This document shows, piece after piece, positions 43,911-52,878 of a DNA stretch of 64,000 nucleotides; positions within the stretch are counted from its first letter, which is position 1; each line of letters opens with the position of its first letter. Made by a program: the position numbers and the translations under genes. Below the pieces are notes generated by a model, which saw nothing but the letters and a program-made list of their open reading frames with translations, was not told where the DNA came from and searched no databases. The DNA comes from Streptomyces sp. NBRC 110611 (GTDB lineage Bacteria > Actinomycetota > Actinomycetes > Streptomycetales > Streptomycetaceae). The DNA is taken from the NCBI RefSeq assembly GCF_001590865.1, contig NZ_BBUY01000005.1, positions 434,001-498,000 of the forward strand, written 5' to 3'.

Positions 43911-44831
43911 GTACCCCACGGAATCGAAGAACTCCTCCAGGGCGGCCGTGATCTCCGACGGCCGCTCCAGTGGTGGCAGATGACCGGTATCGGGAAGGTC
44001 GAGGCGCCGGGCCCCGGGAATCCCCCGCGCCAGCAACGCGGACACCTCCTGGATCTCCGGCACGTCGGCCAGCCCGCTGATCACCAGCGTCGGGGCCGTC
44101 ACCTCGGCCAGCCGCTCCTTCGCCGCCGGCCGCGGCCTCGACCTCGGCTCGGCGGGCCGTGGTTCGGCTGAGCGCGGCTCGGCGGATCGCGGCCCGCGCC
44201 ACATCCGTTCCCGCGTCAGCCGGTTCATCGCCACCGCCAGCTCCCAGACCTCGGGACGGAGCGCCGTACGGTCCCTCCCCTCCCCCGCCACCAGGAACTC
44301 CGCCTCCGCCGCCGCGACGGCGTCCAGGTCGGCGGGGTCGATCCACTCGGCGGCGCCCTCCTCGTAACGCCGCAGGCGCTCGGCCGGGACCGCACCGTGC
44401 AGGCACTGCCGCGCCCGCTCCACCATCGAGCCGGGCCACCGGTGCCCCGACAGCCCGGCGGCGATCAGTACCAGCGCCGCGAACCGGTCCGGTGCCGTCA
44501 GCACGGCGTCCAGCGCGATCCTCCCGCCGTCGGACGCCCCGACCACGGCGGCCCGCCGGATACCCAGCTCATCCATCAGGCCGATCAGATCGTGCGGGTG
44601 CGCCACCTCACCGGCCGCGTCCGCGGACTCGCCCCGCCCCCGCCAGTCGTAACGGATCACCCGGTACCGCGCCGCCAGGGCCTCGAACTGCGCCTGCCAC
44701 ATACGCCGGTCCGCACACCCGGCGTGCACGAACACGACGGGCTCCCCGCTCCCCGCCACCTCGTACACGATCCCCGCCCGCATCGGCCGAGCCGCTACGA
44801 CACCCAATGCCGCCTCCCAGACCCCAGACAT
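43902..44831 (-). CDS. Alpha/beta hydrolase
   Basis: The serine-type hydrolase has 309 residues. PVVFVHAGCADRRMW is the oxyanion region, VVGASDGGRIALD has the nucleophile elbow G-A-S-D-G, VISGLADVPEI the acid region and LPDTGHLPPLERP the histidine. A short SAEPRSAEPRPAEPRS repeat lies in the lid region near residues 215-235. It resembles 3-oxoadipate enol-lactonase-like proteins in layout. It is convergent with the biosynthetic operon and need not belong to it. A slightly later start at MRAGIVYEV (about residue 17) would fit the fold equally well. Confidence 0.8.
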   Translation of the reverse strand: MSGVWEAALGVVAARPMRAGIVYEVAGSGEPVVFVHAGCADRRMWQAQFEALAARYRVIRYDWRGRGESADAAGEVAHPHDLIGLMDELGIRRAAVVGASDGGRIALDAVLTAPDRFAALVLIAAGLSGHRWPGSMVERARQCLHGAVPAERLRRYEEGAAEWIDPADLDAVAAAEAEFLVAGEGRDRTALRPEVWELAVAMNRLTRERMWRGPRSAEPRSAEPRPAEPRSRPRPAAKERLAEVTAPTLVISGLADVPEIQEVSALLARGIPGARRLDLPDTGHLPPLERPSEITAALEEFFDSVGYGG

Positions 44832-45237
44832 CTCGTACCGTTTGAGCGGGCCGCTCCGTGCGGTCTGCTCGTGCAGTCCGCTCCACGCGGTCTCCGCTCC
44901 GTGCGGTGGATCTACCCGTTGCGACGGGCGGGCCCCGGCGGTTTCACTCCGGGTGAACGGCTCCCGGTGAACAGCTCCGGGGGAACGGCGTGGTGCGCCG
45001 CTCGGTACCGGTCCCTCCCCTGTGAGGACCGGTACCGAACGACGCGCCCGGTTTGTGTGCCGCTGGGCGTGATCCTGCCCCTTGAAGCGACCGCTGAGAA
45101 GGTTCCGGCTCCGGAACCAGGGCTAATGCACAGGTCAGCGAGCTAAGGTGAGTTTTCCGGTCCGGATGTCCGCGTACCGGGGTAGTACCGGGTGCGGGGG
45201 AAGCAACCGAGTGCGGGGGAAGTAAGGAGTGGGCACC
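44832..45237. promoter_or_regulatory. Intergenic region with strong hairpin and GGTGAAC repeats
   Basis: No gene. TCGGTACCGGTCC (45002-45014) and its exact complement (45026-45038) make a 13-bp stem with an 11-base loop. Upstream, three near-copies of CTCCGGGTGAACGG occur between 44,945 and 44,996. GTGCGGGGGAAG is duplicated just before the ribosome site at 45,190-45,222. Confidence 0.5.
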
Positions 45238-48200
45238 TTGGGTTCCGACTCAGGGGCACGTACAGCCTTCGCGGAGCGTCTCGCACTGCTGTACAAGGAA
45301 GCCGGCAACCCTCCCCTCAAGAAAGTGGCCGAGGCGGTCGTCCGGCTTCGGCGGGTCGACGAGCGAGGCCGGCCCGTACGGGTGTCCGTGCAGCGGATCA
45401 GCGACTGGCGACGGGCCAGGAACGTGCCCGCGCAGTTCGCCGCCCTCGCGGCGGTGCTGCACGTACTGATCCCCGAGGCCCGGCGCTTGCGGCCGGTGCC
45501 GGTGGTCGCGGACCTGTACGACCTGGCCCAGTGGCAGCGTCTGTGGGAGCGGGCGGTCGCCGTCCCGGCCGGCGACCACGCCGCGGCAGCCGCGCAGGGG
45601 GAGGAGCGTTCCCCGGCCGAGCCTCCGGCCGTCCCCGGTGTGTGCCCGTACCGCGGGCTGGCTTCGTACCGTCAGCAGGACGCGCGGTGGTTCTTCGGCC
45701 GGGAGCGGAGCACGGCCGCCCTCGTCGCCCAACTCCGGGCGGCAGAGAAAGCCGAGGAGTCGGACGAAGCGGACAGGACGGGTGGTCTGGTCATGCTCGT
45801 CGGCGCCTCCGGGGCGGGAAAGTCGTCCCTGCTGCACGCCGGACTGGTCCCCGCGGTGGAGAGGGGCGCGCTGGACGACGGGAACGGCCAGAAGGAGGAG
45901 GCCCGGGAAGGGAGGGACCGGGAAGGGAGGGACCGGGAAGGGGAAGCCCGGGACGGAAATGCCCCGAAGAGGGAAGTACTTCAGCTCGTACCGGGAGGCG
46001 ATCCGCTCGCGGAGCTGACCCGCCGGATTCCCGAGCTCGCGCCCGTCATCTCCGCCGCGAAGAGGGCGGCGGCGCAGGAACCGGCAGCGACGGAGATGGG
46101 ACAGAGACCGGGGCCGGGACCCGGTACCGCGCACTTCGCACAGGCGGTGCGGGAGGCCGTCACGGCGTGGGCGCAACGCGAGGAGCCCTCCGCGCCCCGC
46201 CCGGTCGTGGTGGTGGATCAGTTCGAGGAGGCGTTCACCCTCTGCTCCGACGAGGCGGCCCGGCGCACGTTCATCCAGGTCCTCCACGCCGCCTGCACAC
46301 CCGCAGGACCCACCGAGCCCACCGAACCCGTAGGCCCCACCGGCCCCGGCGGGTCGCCCCCCGCCCCCGCCCTCGTCATCATCGGCATACGCGCCGACTT
46401 CTACGAACACTGCCTCGGCTACCCCGAACTGGCCGACGCGCTCCAGCACCGGCACATGGTCCTCGGGCCGCTGACCACCACGGAGCTGCGCGAGGCGGTG
46501 ACCGGCCCGGCCAAGGCCGTGGGCCTGGAACTCGAACCGGGGCTGGCGGAACTGATCGTCCGGGAGGTGAGCGCCGACGGCCCCGGCGGTGCGCACCACG
46601 CGGGGGTGCTGCCGCTCCTCTCGCACGCCCTGCTCGCCACCTGGCAGCGCCGGAAGGCGGGCCGGCTGACGCTGTCCGGCTACCGCGCGGCGGGCGGAAT
46701 CCAGGGGGCGGTGGCGGCGACCGCCGAGCGGGCCTGGTCCGGTCTCGACCCGACGGCCCGCACGGCCGCGCGGCTGCTCCTGCTCAGGCTGGTCCGGCTG
46801 GGCGAGGACACCCAGGCCACCCGCAGGCGGGGGACGCGGCGTCAGCTGGCGGCCGAGTCGACAGATCCGGACAAGACGGAGGAATCGCTTGAAGCGCTGG
46901 TCCACGCCCGGTTGGTGACGCTGGACGCGGAGGCCGTCGAGATCACTCATGAGGCGCTGCTCCACGCCTGGCCGCGCCTGCGCGACTGGATCGACGAGGA
47001 CCGGAACGGCAATCTGCTGCGCCAGCGGCTGGAGGAGGACGGCCGGGCCTGGGAGACCTCGGACCGCGACCCGTCGTTGCTCTACCGGGGTTCCCGTCTG
47101 GAGCAGGCCCGCGCCTGGGCGGATTCCGCCGGGGACACCCTCCTGACCCGCAGCGCGGTGGAGTTCCTGGCCGCTTCGGCCAGACTCCGCAAGCGCTCCG
47201 TCCGGCTCCGCCGTGGTGCGGTGGCGGCGCTGGTCGTCATGGCACTGCTGGCCGTCGGTTCCGCGGTGGTCGCGTGGCAGCAGCGCGACGACACCGTCTT
47301 CCAGCAGGTGCTCTCCCAGGCCGACCGCGCCCAGTACACGGACCCGTCCCTGTCGGCCCAGCTCGACCTGGTGGCACACCGCCTGCGGCCCGGCGACGAG
47401 GGCGCGAAGAACCGCCTGATCTCGATCGTGAACGCGCCCCTGGCCACGCCGCTCCGGGGCCACACCGGCGCCGTCTACCTCACCTCGTTCAGCCCGGACG
47501 GGCGGGTCCTGGCCACCGCCAGCTACGACCGGACCGTCCGCCTGTGGGACGTGGCGGACCCGACCCGCCCGCGCCCCCTGGGCACCCCTCTCACCGGCCA
47601 CACGAGCTGGGTGAGCACCGCCGTCTTCAGCCCGGACGGGCAGACCCTCGCCAGCGCCTCGGACGACGGCACGATCCGGCTGTGGGACGTACGCGATCCC
47701 CGTCACCCACGCCCGCTCGGCGCTCCCCTGACCGGCCATGAGGGCGCGGTCTACCTGCTCGCCTTCAGCCCGGACGGCGAGACGCTGGCCTCCGCCGGCG
47801 ACGATCACACCGTGCGCCTGTGGGACGTGGCGGATCCCCGCCGGCCGGCCGCGCGCGACACCCTGACCGGCCACACCGCCGCCGTGCGCTCCGTGGCCTT
47901 CAGCCCCGACGGGCGGACGGTGGCGGCCGGCGGCGACGACAGCACGATCCGGCTGTGGGACCTGACCGACCGGCGCCACCCGACGCCCATCGACACGGTA
48001 CTCACCGGCCACACGAGCACCGTGCACTCCGTGGCCTTCAGCCCCGACGGGCGCACGCTCGCCAGCGGCGGCTCGGACAACACCCTCCGGTTCTGGAACG
48101 TGGCCGTCCCGCGTGACGCGGCACCGCTCGGCCGGCCGCTCACCGGCCACACCGGTCCCGTGTGGTCGGTGGCCTTCAGCCCCGACGGCAGCATGCTCGC

Positions 48201-49425
48201 CGCCGGCAGCGCGGACAGCACGGCGAGCCTGTGGAACGTCCGCGATCCGGCGTACCCGTCGCAGGTCGGCGAGCCCCTCGCGGGCAGTAGCGGCGAGATG
48301 TTCGCGGTGGGCTTCAGCCCCGACGGCCGGACCCTCGCCACCGGGACCGGCGACAGCAAGATCCGCCTGTGGTCGATCCCGGCGTCGAACATGGTCGGCC
48401 GGGCAGGGGCGTTCCGCCCGGACGGCCGGGTGCTCGCCACGGCCGCCCTCGACGGCAGGGTCCGGCTGTGGAACGTGACGGCTCCCGAGCGGCCCGTGCC
48501 GGTGGGCAAGCCGTTCATGCCCGGCGACGGCGGCCAGCGCGCGCAGGTGTTCTCCCCCGACGGACACACCCTCGCGGTGCTGACGGGAAACCGCGCGGTG
48601 CACCTGTGGAATGTCACCGACCCGGCCCACCCCGTCTCCTACGGACCGCCCCTCCGCCTGCGCACCCGGTTCATGGGGGCCGACGCACTGGCGTACAGCC
48701 CGGACGGACGCACCCTGGCGACCGCCTACGACGACCGCACCATCCAGCTGTGGGACGTCGCCGACCCCGCCCACGCCGTTCCGCTCGGCGCGCCGCTCAC
48801 CGGCCACAAGGGCTACGTCAACTCCCTGGTCTTCAGCCCGGACGGACAGAGCCTGGCCAGCGGCAGCGCGGACGCCACCATCCGGCTCTGGAACACCGCC
48901 GACCCACGCCACACCGTCCCGCGCGGCGCGCCGCTCACCGAGCACCTGGGCCCCGTCAACACACTCGCCTACAGCCCCGACGGCCACACCCTGGCCAGCG
49001 GCAGCGAGGACAACTCCGTCCGCCTCTGGAACACGGCCGACCCCCACAAGCCGACCCGGCTGGGCCCCGCGCTCACCGGCCACACCCAGGCGGTCGTCTC
49101 GCTGACCTTCAGCAACGACGGCCGCACCCTGGCGAGCGGCGGCGACGACAGCACGGTCCACTTCTGGAACGTCACGGTCCCCTCCCGGGCCGCCCCCATC
49201 GGCCAGTCGACCAGCCCCAACGCCAAGACCGGCAACTTCCTCTCCTTCAGTCCGGGAAGCCACCTGCTCGGAGTGTCGAGCGGCGCCGGCACCGTCCGGC
49301 TGTGGAACCTGGACGCCGACACCGCGATCCGCCGCATCTGTTCGACCACCCGAGGGGTCCTGACATCGGAGAAATGGCACGAGTACCTGCCCCATCTCCC
49401 GTACGAGCCGCCATGCGGCGCATAA
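45238..49425 (+). CDS. STAND-type NTPase with transmembrane segment and 14 WD40 repeats
   Basis: About 1,395 residues. The N-terminus (1-75) is a helix-turn-helix-like domain (RISDWRRARNVPAQFAAL). The STAND NTPase follows: YRGLASYRQQDARWFFGRE, Walker A LVGASGAGKSSLL near 190, Walker B VVVVDQFEEAF near 323, and a helical arm with ITHEALLHAWPRLRDWI. One transmembrane helix near 660-680 (GAVAALVVMALLAVGSAVVAW) precedes 14 WD40 repeats of the form FSPDGRTLASGSxDxTIRLWDV, enough for two seven-blade propellers. Such proteins act as signalling or effector switches that sense ligands through the propeller. TTG at 45238 is preferred because AAGGAG (45224-45229) is 8 bases upstream and would overlap a GTG start at 45229. 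Confidence 0.9.
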   Translation: MGSDSGARTAFAERLALLYKEAGNPPLKKVAEAVVRLRRVDERGRPVRVSVQRISDWRRARNVPAQFAALAAVLHVLIPEARRLRPVPVVADLYDLAQWQRLWERAVAVPAGDHAAAAAQGEERSPAEPPAVPGVCPYRGLASYRQQDARWFFGRERSTAALVAQLRAAEKAEESDEADRTGGLVMLVGASGAGKSSLLHAGLVPAVERGALDDGNGQKEEAREGRDREGRDREGEARDGNAPKREVLQLVPGGDPLAELTRRIPELAPVISAAKRAAAQEPAATEMGQRPGPGPGTAHFAQAVREAVTAWAQREEPSAPRPVVVVDQFEEAFTLCSDEAARRTFIQVLHAACTPAGPTEPTEPVGPTGPGGSPPAPALVIIGIRADFYEHCLGYPELADALQHRHMVLGPLTTTELREAVTGPAKAVGLELEPGLAELIVREVSADGPGGAHHAGVLPLLSHALLATWQRRKAGRLTLSGYRAAGGIQGAVAATAERAWSGLDPTARTAARLLLLRLVRLGEDTQATRRRGTRRQLAAESTDPDKTEESLEALVHARLVTLDAEAVEITHEALLHAWPRLRDWIDEDRNGNLLRQRLEEDGRAWETSDRDPSLLYRGSRLEQARAWADSAGDTLLTRSAVEFLAASARLRKRSVRLRRGAVAALVVMALLAVGSAVVAWQQRDDTVFQQVLSQADRAQYTDPSLSAQLDLVAHRLRPGDEGAKNRLISIVNAPLATPLRGHTGAVYLTSFSPDGRVLATASYDRTVRLWDVADPTRPRPLGTPLTGHTSWVSTAVFSPDGQTLASASDDGTIRLWDVRDPRHPRPLGAPLTGHEGAVYLLAFSPDGETLASAGDDHTVRLWDVADPRRPAARDTLTGHTAAVRSVAFSPDGRTVAAGGDDSTIRLWDLTDRRHPTPIDTVLTGHTSTVHSVAFSPDGRTLASGGSDNTLRFWNVAVPRDAAPLGRPLTGHTGPVWSVAFSPDGSMLAAGSADSTASLWNVRDPAYPSQVGEPLAGSSGEMFAVGFSPDGRTLATGTGDSKIRLWSIPASNMVGRAGAFRPDGRVLATAALDGRVRLWNVTAPERPVPVGKPFMPGDGGQRAQVFSPDGHTLAVLTGNRAVHLWNVTDPAHPVSYGPPLRLRTRFMGADALAYSPDGRTLATAYDDRTIQLWDVADPAHAVPLGAPLTGHKGYVNSLVFSPDGQSLASGSADATIRLWNTADPRHTVPRGAPLTEHLGPVNTLAYSPDGHTLASGSEDNSVRLWNTADPHKPTRLGPALTGHTQAVVSLTFSNDGRTLASGGDDSTVHFWNVTVPSRAAPIGQSTSPNAKTGNFLSFSPGSHLLGVSSGAGTVRLWNLDADTAIRRICSTTRGVLTSEKWHEYLPHLPYEPPCGA

Positions 49426-49532
49426 CGGCCGACCCCTGCAACGGGAACTTGACGTGACTCCGATCACAACTCCTGGTTTCAATCCGGCAGTTGGCTCCCA
49501 CCTGACGGTCAGTCTTGCTAGGCTTGGGCACA

Positions 49533-49572
49533 GCCCGATCGCTGGTGCATCCCCCGTCGCCAGCGATCGGGC
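49533..49572 (+). terminator. Strong hairpin (terminator or small RNA)
   Basis: GCCCGATCGCTGG (49533-49545) pairs perfectly with 49560-49572 (13 bp), followed by a T-rich ACTTTCGTTTTCTG. TAGGCT (49519-49524), 8 bases before the stem, could be a -10 box. The element could therefore be an independent short RNA rather than only the end of the WD40 gene's transcript. Confidence 0.65.
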
Positions 49573-49668
49573 ACTTTCGTTTTCTGCTCAACCTCTCGTC
49601 CGTGCTCAGAACATGAACGACGTGCGTCATGAGCTGAGGTTCACGTTCACCACTTCCCCGGAAAGGTG

Positions 49669-50439
49669 GTGAGTGCTGCCGTGCCCCGGCGCATCATCAT
49701 CGTCACCGCCGTCCATGCGCCGTCCGCCCACTTCCTGACGGACGCCTACACGTCGCTCCGCCGGCAGCAACTCCCCGACGGCTGGGAATGGCACTGGCTC
49801 ATCCAGGAGGACGGAACCTCCGACGAGGTCGCGCCCCACGTCCCCGACGACCCCCGGGTGACCTTCCGTCAGGGCCGGCCCGGCGGCCCCGGCGTCGCCC
49901 GCACCCTCGCCCTCGCGCACGCCGACGGCGAGTACGTCAAAGTCCTGGACGCCGACGACCAGCTGACGCCCGGCACCCTCGCCCGCGACCTGGCCGCCCT
50001 CGAAGCCGACCACACCCTCGCCTGGGCGACCTCCCGGGCCCTCGACCTCCTGCCCGACGGCACCACCACCGGCTTCCCCGGCGACCCCGCCCCCGGCCCG
50101 ATCGAGCGCGGGACCGTCCTCGACTTCTGGAAGGCGAACGATTTCCGCGCCCAGGTACACCCGGCGACCCTCTTCGTCCGCCGCGACCTGCTGCTCGCCC
50201 TCGGCGGCTGGATGGCCCTCCCGGCCTCCGAGGACACCGGACTCCTTCTCGCCCTCAACGCCACCAGCCGCGGCTGGTTCTCCGCGGAGACCGGACTCCT
50301 CTACCGCAAGTGGCCCGGCCAGGCCACCGGCCACCCCTCCCACACCGACACCGCCGAACGCACCGCCCGCATGGCCATCGCCGAGGCCCGAGCCCACCAC
50401 CTCACCCACCTCAAGTGGCGCTACCCACCCGAGGCGTGA
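49669..50439 (+). CDS. Family 2 glycosyltransferase
   Basis: The 256-residue GT-A protein reads RRIIIVTAVHAPSAHFLTDAYTSL at the nucleotide-binding strand, HWLIQEDGTSDE, and EYVKVLDADDQLTPG, the DxD metal/UDP-sugar motif. FRAQVHPATLFVRRDLLLALGGW and PASEDTGLLL complete the fold. It is soluble, with no transmembrane segment, so it probably uses a soluble acceptor or a partner. The start is uncertain among GTG codons at 49666, 49669 and 49681; GGAAAGG precedes them. It stands alone after a strong hairpin and is convergent with the amidohydrolase. Confidence 0.83.
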   Translation: MSAAVPRRIIIVTAVHAPSAHFLTDAYTSLRRQQLPDGWEWHWLIQEDGTSDEVAPHVPDDPRVTFRQGRPGGPGVARTLALAHADGEYVKVLDADDQLTPGTLARDLAALEADHTLAWATSRALDLLPDGTTTGFPGDPAPGPIERGTVLDFWKANDFRAQVHPATLFVRRDLLLALGGWMALPASEDTGLLLALNATSRGWFSAETGLLYRKWPGQATGHPSHTDTAERTARMAIAEARAHHLTHLKWRYPPEA

Positions 50440-50468
50440 CCCACTACTACCGGCCGCCCCCGGTCGAA

Positions 50469-51689
50469 CTACGGCAGGTCGAGGCCGAGCATGCGGATCG
50501 CGTTGCCGCGCAGCAGCTTGTAGGCGATGTCCTCGGGGAGGTGGCCCACATGCTCGGCCGCCACCTCCTTCGTGTGCGGCCAGGTGGAGTCGACATGCGG
50601 GTAGTCGGTTTCGAACGTCGCGTTGTCCACCCCCACCACGTCGATCGCGTCGATACCGTGCTTGTCGCGGAAGAAGCAGCAGAAGATCTGCCGGTAGTAG
50701 TACGTGGACGGCGGCTCGGGGATCAGGTCCTTCACCCCGCCCCACGCCCGGTGCTCCTCCCAGACGTCGTCCGCCCGCTCCAGGGCGTACGGGATCCACC
50801 CCATCTGCCCCTCGCTGTACGCGAGCTTCAACGCCGGGAACCTCACCAGCACCCCGCTGAACAGGAAGTCCATCATCGAGGCCATCGCGTTGTTGAAGCT
50901 CAGCGAGGCCTGCACGGCGGGCGGTGCGTCCGGTGACGCCGCCGGCATCTGCGACGACGATCCGATGTGCATGTTCACCACCGTGCCCGTCTCCTCGCAC
51001 GCGGCGAAGAACGGGTCCCAGTACCCGGAGTGGATGGACGGCAGCCCCAGGTACGTCGGAATCTCGCTGAAGGTCACCGCCCGCACCCCGCGCGCCGCGT
51101 TCCGCCGGATCTCGGCCACCGCCAGCCCGACGTCCCACAGGGGAATCAGGCACAGCGGAATCAGCCGCCCGCCGCTGTCCCCGCACCACTCCTCCACCAT
51201 CCAGTCGTTGTACGCCCGGACGCAGGCGAGCCCGACCTCCTTGTCCTCGGCCTCGGCGAAGGTCTGCCCGCAGAAGCGCGGGAACGTCGGGAAGCACAGC
51301 GACGCCTCGACATGATTGAGATCCATGTCCGCCAGCCGGGCCTTGGGGTCCCAGCACCCCCGCCGCATCTGCTCCCTGGTGATCCCGTCGAGGGTCATCT
51401 CGTCGCGGGAGAATCCGACGGCGGCGATGATGCGCTTGTACGGGAACAGCTGCCCCTCGTACTCCCACCAGTCCGTGAGCTGCCCCTCCGGATCGGTGGT
51501 GAACCGGTACTTCCCGCCGACGTACGCCAGCTCACCGATACCGGCGGTGAGGGGCTTCGGCCCCTTGTCGCGGTACTTCCGCGGCAGCCAGGTCTCGAAG
51601 AGGTGCGCGGGCTCGATCACGTGATCGTCCACGCTGATGACCTCGGGAAGCTCCACTGCGTCCACTGTGCCGCGCTTGTCGCTGCTCAC
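50469..51689 (-). CDS. Amidohydrolase family 2 (ACMSD-like metal hydrolase/decarboxylase)
   Basis: The 406-residue TIM-barrel metal enzyme opens with EVISVDDHVIEPAHLFETWLP, where DDH is the first metal site, and ends with FETDYPHVDSTWPH, carrying the conserved aspartate. VVNMHIGSSSQMP holds the central histidine. Members hydrolyse or decarboxylate aromatic or amide substrates and often sit near fatty-acid or aromatic catabolism genes. GTG at 51689 has GAGG 6 bases upstream, and starts further upstream in frame run into the promoter. A 15-base palindrome 53 bases upstream is a candidate operator. Confidence 0.87.
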   Translation of the reverse strand: MSSDKRGTVDAVELPEVISVDDHVIEPAHLFETWLPRKYRDKGPKPLTAGIGELAYVGGKYRFTTDPEGQLTDWWEYEGQLFPYKRIIAAVGFSRDEMTLDGITREQMRRGCWDPKARLADMDLNHVEASLCFPTFPRFCGQTFAEAEDKEVGLACVRAYNDWMVEEWCGDSGGRLIPLCLIPLWDVGLAVAEIRRNAARGVRAVTFSEIPTYLGLPSIHSGYWDPFFAACEETGTVVNMHIGSSSQMPAASPDAPPAVQASLSFNNAMASMMDFLFSGVLVRFPALKLAYSEGQMGWIPYALERADDVWEEHRAWGGVKDLIPEPPSTYYYRQIFCCFFRDKHGIDAIDVVGVDNATFETDYPHVDSTWPHTKEVAAEHVGHLPEDIAYKLLRGNAIRMLGLDLP

Positions 51690-51741
51690 GCTGTACCTCG
51701 ACTCTCCGCCGGTGTGCCACACCCGTTCCCATCCGACCTAT

Positions 51742-51756
51742 CTGACGTACCGTCAG
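51742..51756. promoter_or_regulatory. Palindromic operator upstream of the amidohydrolase
   Basis: CTGACG-TAC-CGTCAG is a perfect 6+6 inverted repeat within TATCTGACGTACCGTCAGTT, in the expected promoter position. Its size and symmetry suit a TetR-family dimer. The cognate regulator is not in the immediate vicinity. Confidence 0.5.
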
Positions 51757-51838
51757 TTCGGAGATTATGGGCTCACCCCTGCCCCGACAAGGGGACGGTG
51801 CGACGGGCAGGCGAAGTCGAGCGGACGGTCGGATCCGC

Positions 51839-52378
51839 CTACGGCTCCGACCGTGATCCGTCGGAGTCGGGCGCGTTCCGGTCGGCCAACTCGAAACGTA
51901 CGAAGGGGATCGAGGTTCCCACCCGTCGGAATTCCTCGGCGGTCCCGTCCGTTACCTCGAAGCCCATGAAGGCGCTCAGTCGCCGTGCCGTCCTCGGATG
52001 CCGCACCGCGTACCGTGCCATGAGTTCCCCGCCTTCCTCCGGGGATAGGAAATGCGCGACCACGTCGTGTCGCTGGGTGCCGGTCTGGATCGTCGCCTGG
52101 GGCCTGGCCCGTAGATTCCGGTACCACGCGGCCTGCGGACCGAATCCGGAGGCCACCGTCCACGAGGGGCGGCACGGATCATCCCGCGCGACTACCTCGA
52201 CCACGACCCGTCGCAGCTTTCCCGACTTCCGCCCGATGTGCTCCAGCAGCAGGAACCGCCGGCCCAGCAGCCGGCCCAGCCGGGCGCGGTAGAGCCGGAT
52301 CGGCAGCCGGAGGAGAAAGCGCCGCCAGCCCGCCGGCAATGGCGGCCGACCCGGTTCAGAAATGCCTGAACCACTCAC
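51839..52378 (-). CDS. F420-dependent nitroreductase-like (DDN family) protein
   Basis: The 179-residue split-beta-barrel protein contains FLLLEHIGRKSGKLRRVVVEV, ASGFGPQAAWYRNLRARPQATIQTG (shown in parts: AAWYRNLRARP) and the C-terminal FVRFELADR. These are the hallmarks of the deazaflavin-dependent nitroreductase family, whose members use F420H2 and act on nitroaromatics, quinones or unsaturated lactones. There is no signal peptide. It lies just downstream of the decayed sugar locus on the same strand, 37 bases after the glycosyltransferase remnant, and is 149 bases from the amidohydrolase start. Confidence 0.85.
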   Translation of the reverse strand: MSGSGISEPGRPPLPAGWRRFLLRLPIRLYRARLGRLLGRRFLLLEHIGRKSGKLRRVVVEVVARDDPCRPSWTVASGFGPQAAWYRNLRARPQATIQTGTQRHDVVAHFLSPEEGGELMARYAVRHPRTARRLSAFMGFEVTDGTAEEFRRVGTSIPFVRFELADRNAPDSDGSRSEP

Positions 52379-52414
52379 ATCAACACCCTACGGCAGCGGC
52401 CACCGCCGGAGGCG

Positions 52415-52878
52415 TCAGCATTCGGGAAGGGACGGGACGCGGGGAAGGAGTTCGGCCTCGATGAGGTCGGCGGCGTGCGGGGTGCCGCCCTCGGTGGTCA
52501 TGGACTGGCGGATCCGGGTGGCGCGGAGGGGGACATCCGGGTCGGCGAGGAGGGCGAGTGCTGCGGCACGGAGGGTGTGGGGGGTGGCCTGTTCCTTGGG
52601 GACGTGGCGGGCGACGCCCAGGGATTCGAGCATTTCGGCGTTGGCGAACTGGTCGACGGCCTGCGGGACGGCCACCATCGGGACACCGCAGGCGAGGGCC
52701 TCCTGTGCGCTGCCGGCGCCCGCGTGGGTGAGGAAGAGGTCGGCCTGTTCGAGGATGGCCTGCTGGGGGACCCAGTGGTGGACCTCGACGTTGGCGGGGA
52801 TCGCGCCGAGTTCGGCCGGGGTGACGCCGGAGCCGATTTGGAGGATGACGTGCCATCCGGGCAGATCACCGATGGGCG
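52415..52878 (-). pseudogene. Truncated macrolide-type glycosyltransferase (C-terminal half only)
   Basis: The readable part is the C-terminal nucleotide-sugar domain of an OleD/MGT-like GT-B enzyme: LPGWHVILQIGSGVTPAELG, NVEVHHWVPQQAILEQADLF, LTHAGAGSAQEALACGVPMVAVPQAVDQF, and EGGTPHAADLIEAEL. About 155 residues survive of a normal 400. Upstream the frame runs into the antisense of the rfbD remnant, so the N-terminal domain with the acceptor site is gone. It has no start codon of its own and is very probably inactive. Confidence 0.85.

Noticed and set aside
47460..49370. DNA-level tandem repeats as a repeat array
   Set aside because: They are the WD40 codon repeats of the STAND gene, not a non-coding array or CRISPR; unit spacing and sequence vary as in protein repeats.
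45250..49482. A 1,410-codon frame antisense to the WD40 protein
   Set aside because: It mirrors the repeats of the sense gene and is a shadow of regular FSPDG/LWD codons. It has no independent domain.
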